DNA of 64,000 bases from Chryseobacterium indologenes (GTDB lineage Bacteria > Bacteroidota > Bacteroidia > Flavobacteriales > Weeksellaceae): the NCBI GenBank assembly GCA_001013295.1, contig LAZY01000009.1:60971-124970 (forward strand), read 5' to 3'. How positions within the stretch are numbered: position 1 is the first letter of the stretch; every line of letters begins with the position of its first letter. The notes under the pieces are model-generated. The model did no database searches and had not been told where the DNA came from. It saw only the letters and a list, made by a program, of their open reading frames with translations. This document shows, piece by piece, positions 55,308 through 64,000 of the stretch. The translations under genes and the position numbers were made by a program.

Positions 55308-56158
55308 GACTTTCTATTTCGAATAATTAGCTCCAAATTTATAATCAGAAAATGAAGAAACACCCCTATCCCAATACAATAGATGATAACATAATGAATA
55401 GTATATAATATATTAGCCATTGGTGTTAGTGGAGACATGTTTCCTGTAAATATAGAAGAAATACTGTATGGAAGTAATGTTGCATAAGTCCAAAAATTAT
55501 TTCTGTCTAATTCAGCTTTTTTATCTTTATAATACTTCAGTTCATTTTTCAGCCCATTAATATCTTCAGTTATTACACTTCCAAATTTTACAGAATCTAA
55601 TTCAACCCGACTTCCAACCTTAGACAGTCTCTTTTTTAAAATTCCCTTTTTATCAAAAATGTAGATAGTTGCCGTAAAATCATAAGTTTTACTAGGCAAA
55701 TTAAGATGATAATCCGTATATAATATATTATTCTCAGTAAAAATTAATTGTTTTAATTCTTTTAATTGCTTGTTTAAAATAGTATAGTTTGAAAGTTTAA
55801 GATTTTCAAGATATTTAATCTCATAAGGAATATTCTTCGAGTCATCAATCCATTCGTTAAGCACCAACTGTTTTCTATTATCTTGAATAGCAGTTTTAAA
55901 TTCAAAACTAGCCGGATTATCCTTGAGCATTAAAATGTACAAAAAAGGAAATACTACTAAATGCAAAGTTAACATGATTGAAAGACATGCAATTGCATAT
56001 TTGGATTTCTGATACTTTTCATATTTAGAAACTCTATAGAGATATGCACAAAAAGATAAAATAATTAAGATTAAGAATGTTGTAGAAAAGAATTCACCAA
56101 TACCAAATGAGATATTAATTAAAGTTAGTACCATATATAAGTTTTTGTCTACAAACAT
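55304..56158 (-). CDS. Membrane protein with extracytoplasmic domain, unknown function
   Basis: A 284-residue protein with two helices near the N-terminus (~9-40 and ~55-78), a 130-residue hydrophilic domain (~80-215) and two helices at the C-terminus (~222-240, ~250-275). The domain has KTYDFTATIYIFDKKGILKK and VELDSVKFGSVI. No family is recognised. MVLTLINIS (M9) is an alternative start. It is flanked by the hairpin repeats. Confidence 0.65.
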   Translation of the reverse strand: MFVDKNLYMVLTLINISFGIGEFFSTTFLILIILSFCAYLYRVSKYEKYQKSKYAIACLSIMLTLHLVVFPFLYILMLKDNPASFEFKTAIQDNRKQLVLNEWIDDSKNIPYEIKYLENLKLSNYTILNKQLKELKQLIFTENNILYTDYHLNLPSKTYDFTATIYIFDKKGILKKRLSKVGSRVELDSVKFGSVITEDINGLKNELKYYKDKKAELDRNNFWTYATLLPYSISSIFTGNMSPLTPMANILYTIHYVIIYCIGIGVFLHFLIINLELIIRNRKS

Positions 56159-56487
56159 AATGGACAGAACAATACATTAATTACGGGAAACCATAATGTA
56201 ATTATCTAAAATTCTCACATCTTTATAGATTTTATTTAATAAAACAGCATTCCCCAAAAACACATTTACCTCCCCCGCTACCGCACGAATCCTTTCGTGT
56301 GGTCTCCAAAACTCCCCAATTCCCAAGCCCCGCCATAACCTCCTAGCCCAAAGTTACTTGACGGAAAAATTTTCTCCACAATCGTAGTTTTACTACAATT
56401 TTTCAGATTTAATATAATTTTACATTTCATCCTATTTTTTTTATCTAACTTCGGTGACATAAGATCCAAAAAAACGCAGAAAATATT
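56159..56487. other. Intergenic region upstream of the VgrG cassette
   Basis: About 330 AT-rich bases containing the second hairpin copy at 56280-56303. A minus-strand frame of 63 codons across it is a shadow of the hairpin. No promoter box is convincing. Confidence 0.4.
56280..56303. repeat. ACCGCACGAA-TCCT-TTCGTGTGGT hairpin, copy 2
   Basis: A 10-base stem with one G-U pair and a TCCT loop. The central 19 bases equal those at 55141-55159. Confidence 0.5.
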
Positions 56488-58371
56488 ATGAAAAACACCT
56501 CAAATTCTGAGAAAGTTTCAGAAAACCACGTCTCGGGCATCAACCGGGTGGTAAAACTGGAAATTGTGGTTGAGGGCAAGACGATCAATCACTTTAAACA
56601 CTTTCGTTTGCAACAGAGTGCAAGGAAGCACCATGATTTCGAACTGGTACTGGCTCATGACTCTTTAGGGGAGGCACAGAACCATAACCTTCAGCAGGCT
56701 CAAAAGTTTTTAGGAAAAAGAATCACTATTGTTTTCAGATATAAAGATTATGAAACTGAAAGTCCCGAAAGAACATTTGTGGGCCTCATTACCAAAGTAG
56801 CCTTCAGCCAGGAAAAAATGAGCCTGGGAAATATTATTTTAAAAGGACAAAGCCCCACGATTCTGATGGATGCGGCTCCACATACCCAAAGTTTCGGCGG
56901 AGGTCAGGGAGTGAATACCAATATTATTGCCGACAGGATCATCAAAGAGACCTTAGGAACCAATAAATTTGATTTCAGGATAGATACCCAGAACCAAAGC
57001 TATATCAGCTACAGTGCACAATATAACGAGACGCATTACAATTACCTGACAAGGATTGCAGAGGCTTACGGAGAACAGTTTTATTATGACGGTGAAATCC
57101 TTCATTTCGGAAAGCTGCCTCCTTCTGAAAAACCGATTCTTTTGGTATATGGAAGCAACGTAGTGGATGTGAATGTAGAGCTGAAAGCCGTTCACACCAA
57201 ACCGGAGTACTTTGGCTATAACAGCAGCAGACATACTAAAATGGTAGGTAGTGACGACCGTATAAAACATCTGGGAGACCTATCTTCCAAAGCTTATGAA
57301 CTGAATGATACTATTTTTACCACCCGGTCACTGACCCCTACTCCCATCAATGCCAATATGTTCCTTGATGTGGATGAATCTCAAAAGAGCGCCAGGGGAA
57401 GCAAAGCCGTTGAGGTTTTTACCGTGACGGGACAAACCACAGTACCGTTCCTGTACATTGGCTGTGTTGCAGATCTGGCCATGAGAAAGCCAGACAGCAA
57501 TGAAACCTCGCATTTCACAACATTGATGATTACAGAAGTGAGTCATGAAGTAGATGCCAGAGGATATTATACAGGAAGCTTTGAAGCGATCGCTGAAGGA
57601 ACCGGTTTTATGCCAAAACCAGATTTTGAAATGCCGAAAGCTGAACCTCAGGTAGCCACTGTGATCTCCAATGTAGACCCATTGAATCAGGGAAGAATAC
57701 AGGTAAGATTCGACTGGCAGCTAAATGATACCACGCACTTTATCAGAATGATGAGCCCCGATGCCGGAGGAACAGATGCTGTAAGCCAAAACAGAGGTTT
57801 TGTAGCCGTTCCCGAGATCGGCGACCAGGTGATGGTAGGATTCGAATATCACAATCCTGATTTTCCATTTGCCATGGGCGGAATGTTCCATGGGCAGGTA
57901 GGTCTGGGCGGAGGTGTCGACAATCATCTGAAGTCGATACAGACAAGAAGCGGAATCAGGGTTTTAATGAATGATGCAGATAGAAGTGTCACCATTAAAG
58001 ATCCGAGCGGAAATACCTATTTTATGGACGGTCAGGGGAACATCAATGTTACAGCCCCAAAGAATATGACTTTCACAGCAGGAGAAGATATGCATATTTC
58101 GGTAGGAAGAAATATGACCACCAAAATTGGTCAGGACAGCAACTTGCATATTGGCAATGACCATACCGAATCTATTACCAAAAGATACACCCAAACCTCT
58201 GAAAATAAAATCATTACCGTAAAACAAGATCAGACAGAAAGTACAGGCAGCAAATTTAAAAGTATCTCCGGAGAAGCCGATATACAGACCTCTAAAGGTG
58301 ATTTAAAACTGAGAGGAACATCATTGGCCGTATTCCAGGGCGGAAAAGACGTTAAAGTAAGTAAAGGCTAA
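56488..58371 (+). CDS. vgrG: VgrG spike protein of a Bacteroidota (subtype iii) T6SS
   Basis: A 627-residue VgrG. The gp27-like hub covers ~1-380, an OB-fold follows (VDPLNQGRIQVRFDW ... PEIGDQVMVGFEYHNPDFPF, ~390-475), and the C-terminal beta-helix is repetitive (NMTFTAGEDMHISVGRNMTT). It differs from the eCIS spike at 19967-21712 and belongs to a separate system. It carries no fused toxin; the effectors are encoded downstream. T6SS core genes are not in this window. Confidence 0.9.
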   Translation: MKNTSNSEKVSENHVSGINRVVKLEIVVEGKTINHFKHFRLQQSARKHHDFELVLAHDSLGEAQNHNLQQAQKFLGKRITIVFRYKDYETESPERTFVGLITKVAFSQEKMSLGNIILKGQSPTILMDAAPHTQSFGGGQGVNTNIIADRIIKETLGTNKFDFRIDTQNQSYISYSAQYNETHYNYLTRIAEAYGEQFYYDGEILHFGKLPPSEKPILLVYGSNVVDVNVELKAVHTKPEYFGYNSSRHTKMVGSDDRIKHLGDLSSKAYELNDTIFTTRSLTPTPINANMFLDVDESQKSARGSKAVEVFTVTGQTTVPFLYIGCVADLAMRKPDSNETSHFTTLMITEVSHEVDARGYYTGSFEAIAEGTGFMPKPDFEMPKAEPQVATVISNVDPLNQGRIQVRFDWQLNDTTHFIRMMSPDAGGTDAVSQNRGFVAVPEIGDQVMVGFEYHNPDFPFAMGGMFHGQVGLGGGVDNHLKSIQTRSGIRVLMNDADRSVTIKDPSGNTYFMDGQGNINVTAPKNMTFTAGEDMHISVGRNMTTKIGQDSNLHIGNDHTESITKRYTQTSENKIITVKQDQTESTGSKFKSISGEADIQTSKGDLKLRGTSLAVFQGGKDVKVSKG

Positions 58372-58459
58372 ATCTATGATGGATAATGGAAATCAATTTT
58401 CATTGTCAGTGAATATGATTGCAGTCTCAACTATTGAATCCAATCCAAAACAGTAACGT

Positions 58460-60139
58460 ATGGAAAATCAGAATACTTCAGCGCATGACCAAAAGCTTTC
58501 TGAAAAAAGAACAGAACAACAGAAAAAAGCCAGCGAAGATTCTCCTTTAGAAAAGAGAGAAATGGTAATGAACGGAGCCACGCTGAAGTGCCCCTATGCC
58601 CAGGGACCAGGAGAACTGAAAGTAACCTCCAACGAAATCAACCTTCAGGATCAGCCATTTGCCACAGTGGGTGATGGTAATAATATGGTCAACCTGCAGT
58701 TTAAAGGAACCTGTGGGCATCCCAAATGGCCGGCAAGAAAGATGTCTCCCCCACCCTGTATGAGCGTCATAAAATTAAGTCCATGGCAAAACCCGGGAAC
58801 CACTCAGATACAGGAGCAAACCGTTTTGGTAAAAGAATCTTATATCAATTGTGATCCTGAATTTAATTCTGCTTCTCCATCACCGATTCCGAAAGCTGAA
58901 AGTATAAAGAGTGAAATTCAAAATAATGATGTTCCTAAAATCCTTGATGCTTATTTCGTGAAATGGGTTTCAGAGAAAGGAACTCCTGTTGAAAAGGAAG
59001 AAGAGGTCTTCAACAAAAAGCTGAATAAAAAAGTTACGGTTAAAAAGAAAGTAGAGACCACAAAAATATCTCCGGAAAAAATATCAGAAAGGGGATTAAG
59101 CTATCAGGTTGCTTTAATTGTTGAGACTGAAGGTCTCACAGGAAAAAAAATCAAAATCAAAATTAAAAGCGGTAAAAATAAGGTCTTATCAGATGTCAAT
59201 ACCGAGGTAAGTTTTATTGATTTAAAAGATATAGAAAAAGTTACAGACGCTTCAAAATATGCAGGTGTAAAAGCAAAAAGTGAATTTGAAGTAGAGGTTG
59301 ATAATCTGGCCAATGACTCCAAAATAGAAAATGCGAGTCAATTCAAAAATAAGGCAGTACTCAAGCTGATGCTTAATCAACGTGCTGATGACTTATCATT
59401 CAATTTGGCAAAACTTATAGCCGCAAGCCCTGAAAAAGAAGCATCGGTATATATTGAAGTGACTTCTGATGAACCCAAAATTGAATATCTGGGTAAACAA
59501 GGAAGTGGCAGCTTAAAGAATACCTTTTTAAATGAAGGCGGTCAATATTTTAAAATAAAATACTTTGAACAACCATGGATTATGAAGGCCCGTGAAGAAC
59601 AGGAGCTCGGCATTTCAGAAGCTACCCATTGTTCAAAGATCGTAGATGAATATCACGCAATCAACCGACAGAATAAACCAAAAGAATGTGCTAATACAGA
59701 TAATAGCTCATGGTGTGCATCATTTGTAGGCTGGTGTTTGAATAAGAGTGGGTATTCTGCCCAATTAGATCCCGGTGCCTATTCATACGGAGAAGAAAAG
59801 ACCAGATACAGAGCCGGATTTAAGAAAAATCCAACCGATAAGAAAGGACTGGAAAAAGAAGAATTTGGTGATCCGGTATGGGGAAAACTTATAGCCGGTA
59901 ACCAGCCATTGCTAGGCTCAATATGTGTTTTATTAAATAGACACCACGTAAGTATGGCGGTTGGAAAAAGCAATGACGGTAAAACCATATACTATCTGGG
60001 CGGAAATCAGGGGAATAAAGTCTGTGTAGGAACTTTCGGACAAAGAACCTCTTCCCTGTATCCGATAGAATATACTAAAAAGACTGAAGATGATGAATTA
60101 CCAATTTATTATACAACCAATGAAAAGCTTAGTTACTAG
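58460..60139 (+). CDS. T6SS effector: DUF4280 (PAAR-like) plus CHAP-type peptidase
   Basis: A 559-residue effector. Residues ~35-135 are a DUF4280 PAAR-like domain (VMNGATLKCPYAQGPGELKV ... FKGTCGHPKW ... PPPCMSVIKLSPW) that mounts on the VgrG tip. The C-terminal ~170 residues form a CHAP/TIGR02594-type cysteine peptidase with C419 in SSWCASFVGWC and H496 in NRHHVSMAVG, probably cutting peptidoglycan peptide bonds. A linker of beta domains joins them. An exported immunity-like protein overlaps its end. Confidence 0.85.
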   Translation: MENQNTSAHDQKLSEKRTEQQKKASEDSPLEKREMVMNGATLKCPYAQGPGELKVTSNEINLQDQPFATVGDGNNMVNLQFKGTCGHPKWPARKMSPPPCMSVIKLSPWQNPGTTQIQEQTVLVKESYINCDPEFNSASPSPIPKAESIKSEIQNNDVPKILDAYFVKWVSEKGTPVEKEEEVFNKKLNKKVTVKKKVETTKISPEKISERGLSYQVALIVETEGLTGKKIKIKIKSGKNKVLSDVNTEVSFIDLKDIEKVTDASKYAGVKAKSEFEVEVDNLANDSKIENASQFKNKAVLKLMLNQRADDLSFNLAKLIAASPEKEASVYIEVTSDEPKIEYLGKQGSGSLKNTFLNEGGQYFKIKYFEQPWIMKAREEQELGISEATHCSKIVDEYHAINRQNKPKECANTDNSSWCASFVGWCLNKSGYSAQLDPGAYSYGEEKTRYRAGFKKNPTDKKGLEKEEFGDPVWGKLIAGNQPLLGSICVLLNRHHVSMAVGKSNDGKTIYYLGGNQGNKVCVGTFGQRTSSLYPIEYTKKTEDDELPIYYTTNEKLSY

Positions 60140-60695
60140 TCTTATCTTATTTTTCTTCATTCCTGTGTGCGGACAAAAGCCTGTGCATGACAGTTTGAAG
60201 GTATATTATCAGGATTCATTGACTATCAGTAAAGATTTTAAGGATGGAGCCCTATCCAATAAGCTTACAGTAAAAGTAATTAATCCCTGTAACGCTGAAA
60301 AAAACAGATTTGACGGAGCTGTAACCATCATCAGTGCTACGGTTAAAAATAAAAATTACAGCAATAATATCGTCTACAATTACCCGGATGCACAATCCGG
60401 CCTGATCAATGTAAAGGCCAATAATATATCGGTTAATATGATAGATAAACATCAGGCAATCACAATCCCTTTTACGTATTGCGGGAATTGGGACAATGAT
60501 ACAAAAGTTTCATACATCGTATTGTATAACCGTAAAAAGTATCTGTATCATATCAAATACTATTGTGGTGAAGATGGCAAATGTAGGATCAATGATAATC
60601 TGAACACGAAACTAAAAGATCTGCCTTTAAAATTGAAATTAAAAGTGATCAAAGACTTAGAAACAAAATATAAGAACTTAAATGATTTTTATTAA
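60120..60695 (+). CDS. Periplasmic immunity-like protein for the CHAP effector
   Basis: From the ATG at 60120 (MKSLVTSLILFFFIPVCGQK, a signal peptide) this is 191 residues. A longer frame from 60090 would put a hydrophilic head before the signal. It overlaps the effector by 20 bases. Export to the periplasm is where protection against a peptidoglycan peptidase is needed. Its C-terminal end (KVIKDLETKYKNLNDFY) is repeated as a remnant at 61470-61526. Confidence 0.7.
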   Translation: MKSLVTSLILFFFIPVCGQKPVHDSLKVYYQDSLTISKDFKDGALSNKLTVKVINPCNAEKNRFDGAVTIISATVKNKNYSNNIVYNYPDAQSGLINVKANNISVNMIDKHQAITIPFTYCGNWDNDTKVSYIVLYNRKKYLYHIKYYCGEDGKCRINDNLNTKLKDLPLKLKLKVIKDLETKYKNLNDFY

Positions 60696-60752
60696 TCCGC
60701 TCAAAATAAAATGAATCATGCAATAAAAGAATAGAAAATAAAGGTAGATTTT

Positions 60753-61460
60753 ATGAAAGCAACATTTACTTCAACATTAATCATTATCCTTTTCTTTCAG
60801 AATAGTGTTTTTTTTAGATGCAATAATTTGCGTTTACATGTTATTTTTGAAAAAGACAATAAGATTCCTGATTCATTTATAGTAAATACACCTTTTAAGT
60901 ATAATGGAAAAGAACATAATATTCAGATAACTTGCGAGAGGTCACAAAACAATTCTGTAATGATCACAAAAGTTACCAGCGATCTTCTACTACCTAAAAA
61001 TTTTCATACTATTTTGGAGAACGATTTTTCACTTCGAAACTTTTATTTCCCGGATAACTATGAAACAGCATATAAAGAATATGCAACAAATAAATTTATT
61101 GGTGATTGGTTAGCAATATATAAGAGAAATTATTTTAGAAATTTTTCTCCTCGCCTTTTATATATTGTAGATGTGGATGATGATGGTTATGATGATTTAT
61201 TACTTCTTGATCTTCAAAACAGTAAGCAGGATAATAATGTATATGTTATGTTCAAAGGAGGTAAAAATGGAATTTCATATAAAGAAATTTTTTTTGATAA
61301 AGTAGCATTCTACGGATGGGACAAAACAGGAAAATATCTGATAACAGGAATAAGTGACACCAGAGAAAGAAAACTTTATAAAAATAAAATTGTTCAGGGT
61401 AAACTGAAGGTTGTGGATCAATGTACAGAATATGCAGTATCGGATAAATTCTGCTGGTAG
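60753..61460 (+). CDS. Exported protein, possibly a lysozyme-inhibitor-type immunity protein
   Basis: A 235-residue protein with an N-terminal hydrophobic signal (MKATFTSTLIIILFFQNSVF). The acidic DVDDDGYDDLLLLDL segment (~139-153) is an FG-GAP-like or XAC2610-like turn, as seen in periplasmic lysozyme inhibitors. The position between two peptidoglycan-attacking effectors supports immunity, but which effector it matches is unclear. Moderate confidence in the family. Confidence 0.6.
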   Translation: MKATFTSTLIIILFFQNSVFFRCNNLRLHVIFEKDNKIPDSFIVNTPFKYNGKEHNIQITCERSQNNSVMITKVTSDLLLPKNFHTILENDFSLRNFYFPDNYETAYKEYATNKFIGDWLAIYKRNYFRNFSPRLLYIVDVDDDGYDDLLLLDLQNSKQDNNVYVMFKGGKNGISYKEIFFDKVAFYGWDKTGKYLITGISDTRERKLYKNKIVQGKLKVVDQCTEYAVSDKFCW

Positions 61461-61469
61461 ATAAATATT

Positions 61470-61546
61470 TTAAAAATCATCAAAGACATAGAAACCAAGT
61501 ATAAGAACGTAAATGACTTTTACTAATCAATTCAAAATAAAATGGT
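61470..61546 (+). pseudogene. Remnant of an immunity gene C-terminus
   Basis: The bases encode KIIKDIETKYKNVNDFY with a TAA, then TCAATTCAAAATAAAATGG. This nearly matches the end and 3' flank of the immunity gene at 60120-60695 (KVIKDLETKYKNLNDFY). There is no start. It is a scar of duplication or cassette exchange just upstream of the GH19 effector. Confidence 0.7.
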
Positions 61547-63052
61547 ATGAGTGACGGACAAGAAAAAGACAGCTATACTGCCAATCCTAATCAGAGGACC
61601 TTTGACATGCCAACACCACAGAAGGATCATGAAGTGAATGTGGTGAAGATCTATTTTGCAAAACAGGTTCCTAAAATGAAATGGGAGCCTAAAGAAGAAA
61701 CGTATACTGTACAAAAAGGAGGGCTGGTATCTGACGTCAAAAAGAAATATGAACAAAAAGGGAGAAGGAACATCCAGGCCGATAAAGGAGATTCTGTACA
61801 GTTAAAAGCAAAAGAATCTGTGAAAATTACCTGGGAAGAGGAAGTACAGGAAATGAAAGACGGCAAACCGGTCTTTGAGTATGAAAAGATCGATAAAGCC
61901 ATCATAAAAAAGAAAGTATGGGTGGTTGCAGAATGTCAGGGATTCACTGGAAAACTCTCTGTGGAAATCCATGAAAATAAATTAACCAATCCGGAAAACG
62001 TATATGATAATCCTGTAAAGTTTTTAGAGGGTGAGACAGAGAAAAGTAATATTGAATTCCCTATCAACGGAGCATTGATCTATTCTAAAGAAATAACGCT
62101 CCGTCCCAAAAGTGATCAGGATGTAAAAAAACTGATAGAGAAATTTACTAAAAGAGAGAATATCAATGCTTTTTTATATTTCAAAGCTGAGGTAAAAGAA
62201 ACTCCGGATACCATCATATTTCCGGATGACACCCATGAGTTTTTGAATAAAGACGGCCAAAGATTTGAGATCTCAGGAACCCCTTGCTACTGTAACAGAG
62301 ATATTACCGTGGATGAGATGATCGAATTAATTTACCATTTAAGGGATAAGCAGAATTATAAATCAAAAAGGGATTCATTCTTTAATGAAGGAAAAGAAAA
62401 AATAGCGTCTATTGGTATTACAAGCGGAAAAATCTCTGAAAACAGGGATAAAGTAAAACTTTTTACCGATGAAATGAATGCGATGTTTAAGAAATTCAGC
62501 ATTAAAACCTGCAGAAGAAAAATTCATTTCCTGGGACAGATGTATCTGGAAACCATAAGTTTTACCCATACCTTTGAAAGCAGAGACTCTGTACCGGATA
62601 ATTATAAAGGCGGTGTCCCTTTCCAGGGAAGAGGGATGAAGCAGATCACCCACGATTACAACTATCTGGCTTATTATGTCTATATCAATAAAACGGCCCA
62701 TTATGATACTTATATCAAATACAGATCCGGGTATGAAGGAGTTGGCGAATGCATCAAAAACAGACCCAAAGCCAGAGAAAATGGTCTCACAGAAACCTTT
62801 TATGAAGAATTAAAAACCTTTGCTAAAAATATTTCTGAAAATTTATTCCATGCTTTTAATTCTGCCGGCTGGTTTTCCACCATTCATAAAACCGAGACTA
62901 TAGCTGCGATGGATAATGGACTGGAAGACTCTGATGTAGAGAAAGTAACACAGGCTATTAACGGAGGCCAAACCAATATAGCCGAAAGAAAAAACTACAC
63001 CAAATGGACCAGAGAACTTTTTAAATATGACACAGAATGCGTAAACAAATAA
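61547..63052 (+). CDS. T6SS effector with GH19-type lysozyme/chitinase domain
   Basis: A 501-residue protein. The C-terminal ~230 residues are GH19-like: FLGQMYLETISFTHTF with candidate catalytic E335, FQGRGMKQIT (359-368), equivalent to the family's GRGxxQLT, and INGG (471-474). Such bacterial GH19 enzymes cleave the glycan strands of peptidoglycan. Residues 1-~270 are a beta-rich adaptor (SDGQEKDSYTANPNQRTFDM at the start) with CYCN, likely for loading onto the spike. The downstream lipoprotein overlaps by 16 bases. Confidence 0.8.
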   Translation: MSDGQEKDSYTANPNQRTFDMPTPQKDHEVNVVKIYFAKQVPKMKWEPKEETYTVQKGGLVSDVKKKYEQKGRRNIQADKGDSVQLKAKESVKITWEEEVQEMKDGKPVFEYEKIDKAIIKKKVWVVAECQGFTGKLSVEIHENKLTNPENVYDNPVKFLEGETEKSNIEFPINGALIYSKEITLRPKSDQDVKKLIEKFTKRENINAFLYFKAEVKETPDTIIFPDDTHEFLNKDGQRFEISGTPCYCNRDITVDEMIELIYHLRDKQNYKSKRDSFFNEGKEKIASIGITSGKISENRDKVKLFTDEMNAMFKKFSIKTCRRKIHFLGQMYLETISFTHTFESRDSVPDNYKGGVPFQGRGMKQITHDYNYLAYYVYINKTAHYDTYIKYRSGYEGVGECIKNRPKARENGLTETFYEELKTFAKNISENLFHAFNSAGWFSTIHKTETIAAMDNGLEDSDVEKVTQAINGGQTNIAERKNYTKWTRELFKYDTECVNK

Positions 63053-63651
63053 TATACTTATTTTTCATCCTCTTTTATACCCTGCAAAACTGCCAGAGCA
63101 TTTCGGTGAACAATGATAATATTGCGGTTTTACAGAATAAGAAAAAAGTAGGACTTATCAACCAGACGGCCGATATAAAGTGTGATAGCTGCTATGCCTT
63201 AAGAACAATAAAAATAGAGAACCGGAATTTTACATTCAAAGTCCCTGTTTCTCTAAACAATATTGATGGTAAGAAGATTTTTCAGGAAGATTATGAGCTG
63301 ATATTGGATCAGTCGGCCAACGGACCTTCGATCAAATACAACAGCCTTTATACGTCTGAAGCGCATGTTTTTAAGATTAAAAAAATTAAAAACAATTTTG
63401 TGATTGCCAAAGTAAGCAAACTGAGCTCTGCTGTGAATCACTATAAAATAGCCAAAGATGATTATGCAGATTATCCCGCTACTTCCATATGTGAAAAGGA
63501 TACCCATTATATATTGCCGCAGAACCGGGAAATTAAACTGAATGCATATTTTATCAATTCTGAAAAGAACTGCTTTTTGTGTCCTACAAAATACAGTGTA
63601 CAGGAGTGTTTAGAAAAAAAGAAAACGAATGCCAGGTTCAATTGGCAGTAG
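63037..63651 (+). CDS. Lipoprotein immunity-like protein for the GH19 effector
   Basis: A 204-residue protein with a lipoprotein signal (MRKQIIYLFFILFYTLQNCQ, lipobox C19). It overlaps the lysozyme gene by 16 bases, indicating coupled translation. Cysteines occur at DIKCDSCY and at NCFLCPTKYSVQEC. An envelope-anchored inhibitor of the lysozyme is the likely role, inferred from context. Confidence 0.65.
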   Translation: MRKQIIYLFFILFYTLQNCQSISVNNDNIAVLQNKKKVGLINQTADIKCDSCYALRTIKIENRNFTFKVPVSLNNIDGKKIFQEDYELILDQSANGPSIKYNSLYTSEAHVFKIKKIKNNFVIAKVSKLSSAVNHYKIAKDDYADYPATSICEKDTHYILPQNREIKLNAYFINSEKNCFLCPTKYSVQECLEKKKTNARFNWQ

Positions 63652-63666
63652 CAAGAGTGAAAAATT

Positions 63667-64000
63667 ATGGAGCCAGTGTTTCCCATACATGTCAAACTGA
63701 ACCTTCCCGAAGGAAAGAAATTTTATCGCTATACCTATAATGAATATACCACAATCTATGGGGAAACTCATAGAAAGGAGCTCAACAAAGTTTTTCATGT
63801 CACTCTGAAGCGGCTGGAAGCAGAAATATTTGAATACCATCTTGAAACTTTTGACAGAGTTCATCGGGATAAAAATTTCTCAATGTCTGAGAAAGATTTT
63901 TTAGACAGAGTGGCAGACATCAACTGCGATGTAGTGCTTATCACCGACGATTATGCCCGCCTAAAGAACATACAGGGATTGTCAATACTTCAGGATAAAG
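63667..64000 (+). CDS. Partial hypothetical protein, cut by the window edge
   Basis: Starts at the ATG at 63667 (MEPVFPIHVKLNLPEGKKFY) and is open to the right edge, 111 codons so far. No signal peptide. A segment INCDVVLITDDYARL is visible. It follows the lipoprotein by 15 bases and so belongs to the T6SS effector cassette. No family recognised; the 3' end is missing. Confidence 0.7.
   Translation, partial: MEPVFPIHVKLNLPEGKKFYRYTYNEYTTIYGETHRKELNKVFHVTLKRLEAEIFEYHLETFDRVHRDKNFSMSEKDFLDRVADINCDVVLITDDYARLKNIQGLSILQDK

Noticed and set aside
56278..56469. 63-codon minus-strand frame before vgrG
   Set aside because: It covers the hairpin repeat and has no recognisable content.

Overview
The window reads as Flavobacteriia, most likely a Chryseobacterium-like member of the Weeksellaceae. 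The DNA is AT-rich, start sites follow A-rich stretches rather than Shine-Dalgarno motifs, TAnnTTTG-type promoter boxes occur, and the proteins (DUF4255, CIS tape-measure, DUF4280, DUF3606, MG2/plug families) are typical of Bacteroidota. This assignment is inference from protein style; no rRNA or tRNA is present.

Layout. (1) 1-5.5 kb: an LRR protein, a SUKH-like plus AlkB-like pair, a holin-like membrane protein with small neighbours, and a phage-type XRE/S24 repressor (4760-5425) with palindromic operator-like sites at its own promoter. (2) 5.5-29.8 kb, minus strand: the structural operon of an extracellular contractile injection system (eCIS, Afp/PVC-like). In transcription order it encodes a DUF4255 cap/terminator, sheath 1, sheath 2, tube, sheath 3, an identical second tube, a third tube, DUF5908, LysM baseplate hub, spike, PAAR tip, gp25, baseplate J-like, Afp12-like, two giant paralogous PKD-containing proteins and a 304-aa protein. 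(3) 30.3-33.8 kb, divergent plus strand: a Cys-rich small protein, the tape-measure protein and the AAA+ ATPase. (4) 33.8-45.7 kb: the cargo region. Two large modular effectors both end in nucleotidyltransferase-like tips (G-S...D-x-D). Each is followed at once by a small immunity-like gene. Downstream lie an orphan toxin tip (EndoU-like by eye) with an overlapping immunity-like gene, orphan immunity-like genes and gene fragments, separated by four copies of a repeat made of a terminator hairpin plus a segment resembling the pre-toxin junction. (5) 45.9-56.2 kb: mixed chromosomal genes (amidohydrolase, MG2/plug protein, DUF3592 protein, lipoprotein, small regulators, hypotheticals). (6) 56.5-64 kb: a T6SS subtype-iii type VgrG cassette with a DUF4280-CHAP peptidase effector, a GH19-type lysozyme effector and exported immunity-like proteins. 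It runs off the right edge.

How it works together. Regions 2 and 3 supply a complete needle, sheath, baseplate and assembly ATPase, and region 4 supplies the payload. The most interesting point is that the payload has the architecture of a polymorphic-toxin locus (exchangeable C-terminal tips, cognate immunity genes, orphan cassettes, junction scars). That architecture is characteristic of Rhs/CDI systems and suggests an eCIS whose cargo threatens the producer or its kin, perhaps an antibacterial eCIS. The cassette in region 6 is a separate, conventional interbacterial weapon aimed at peptidoglycan.
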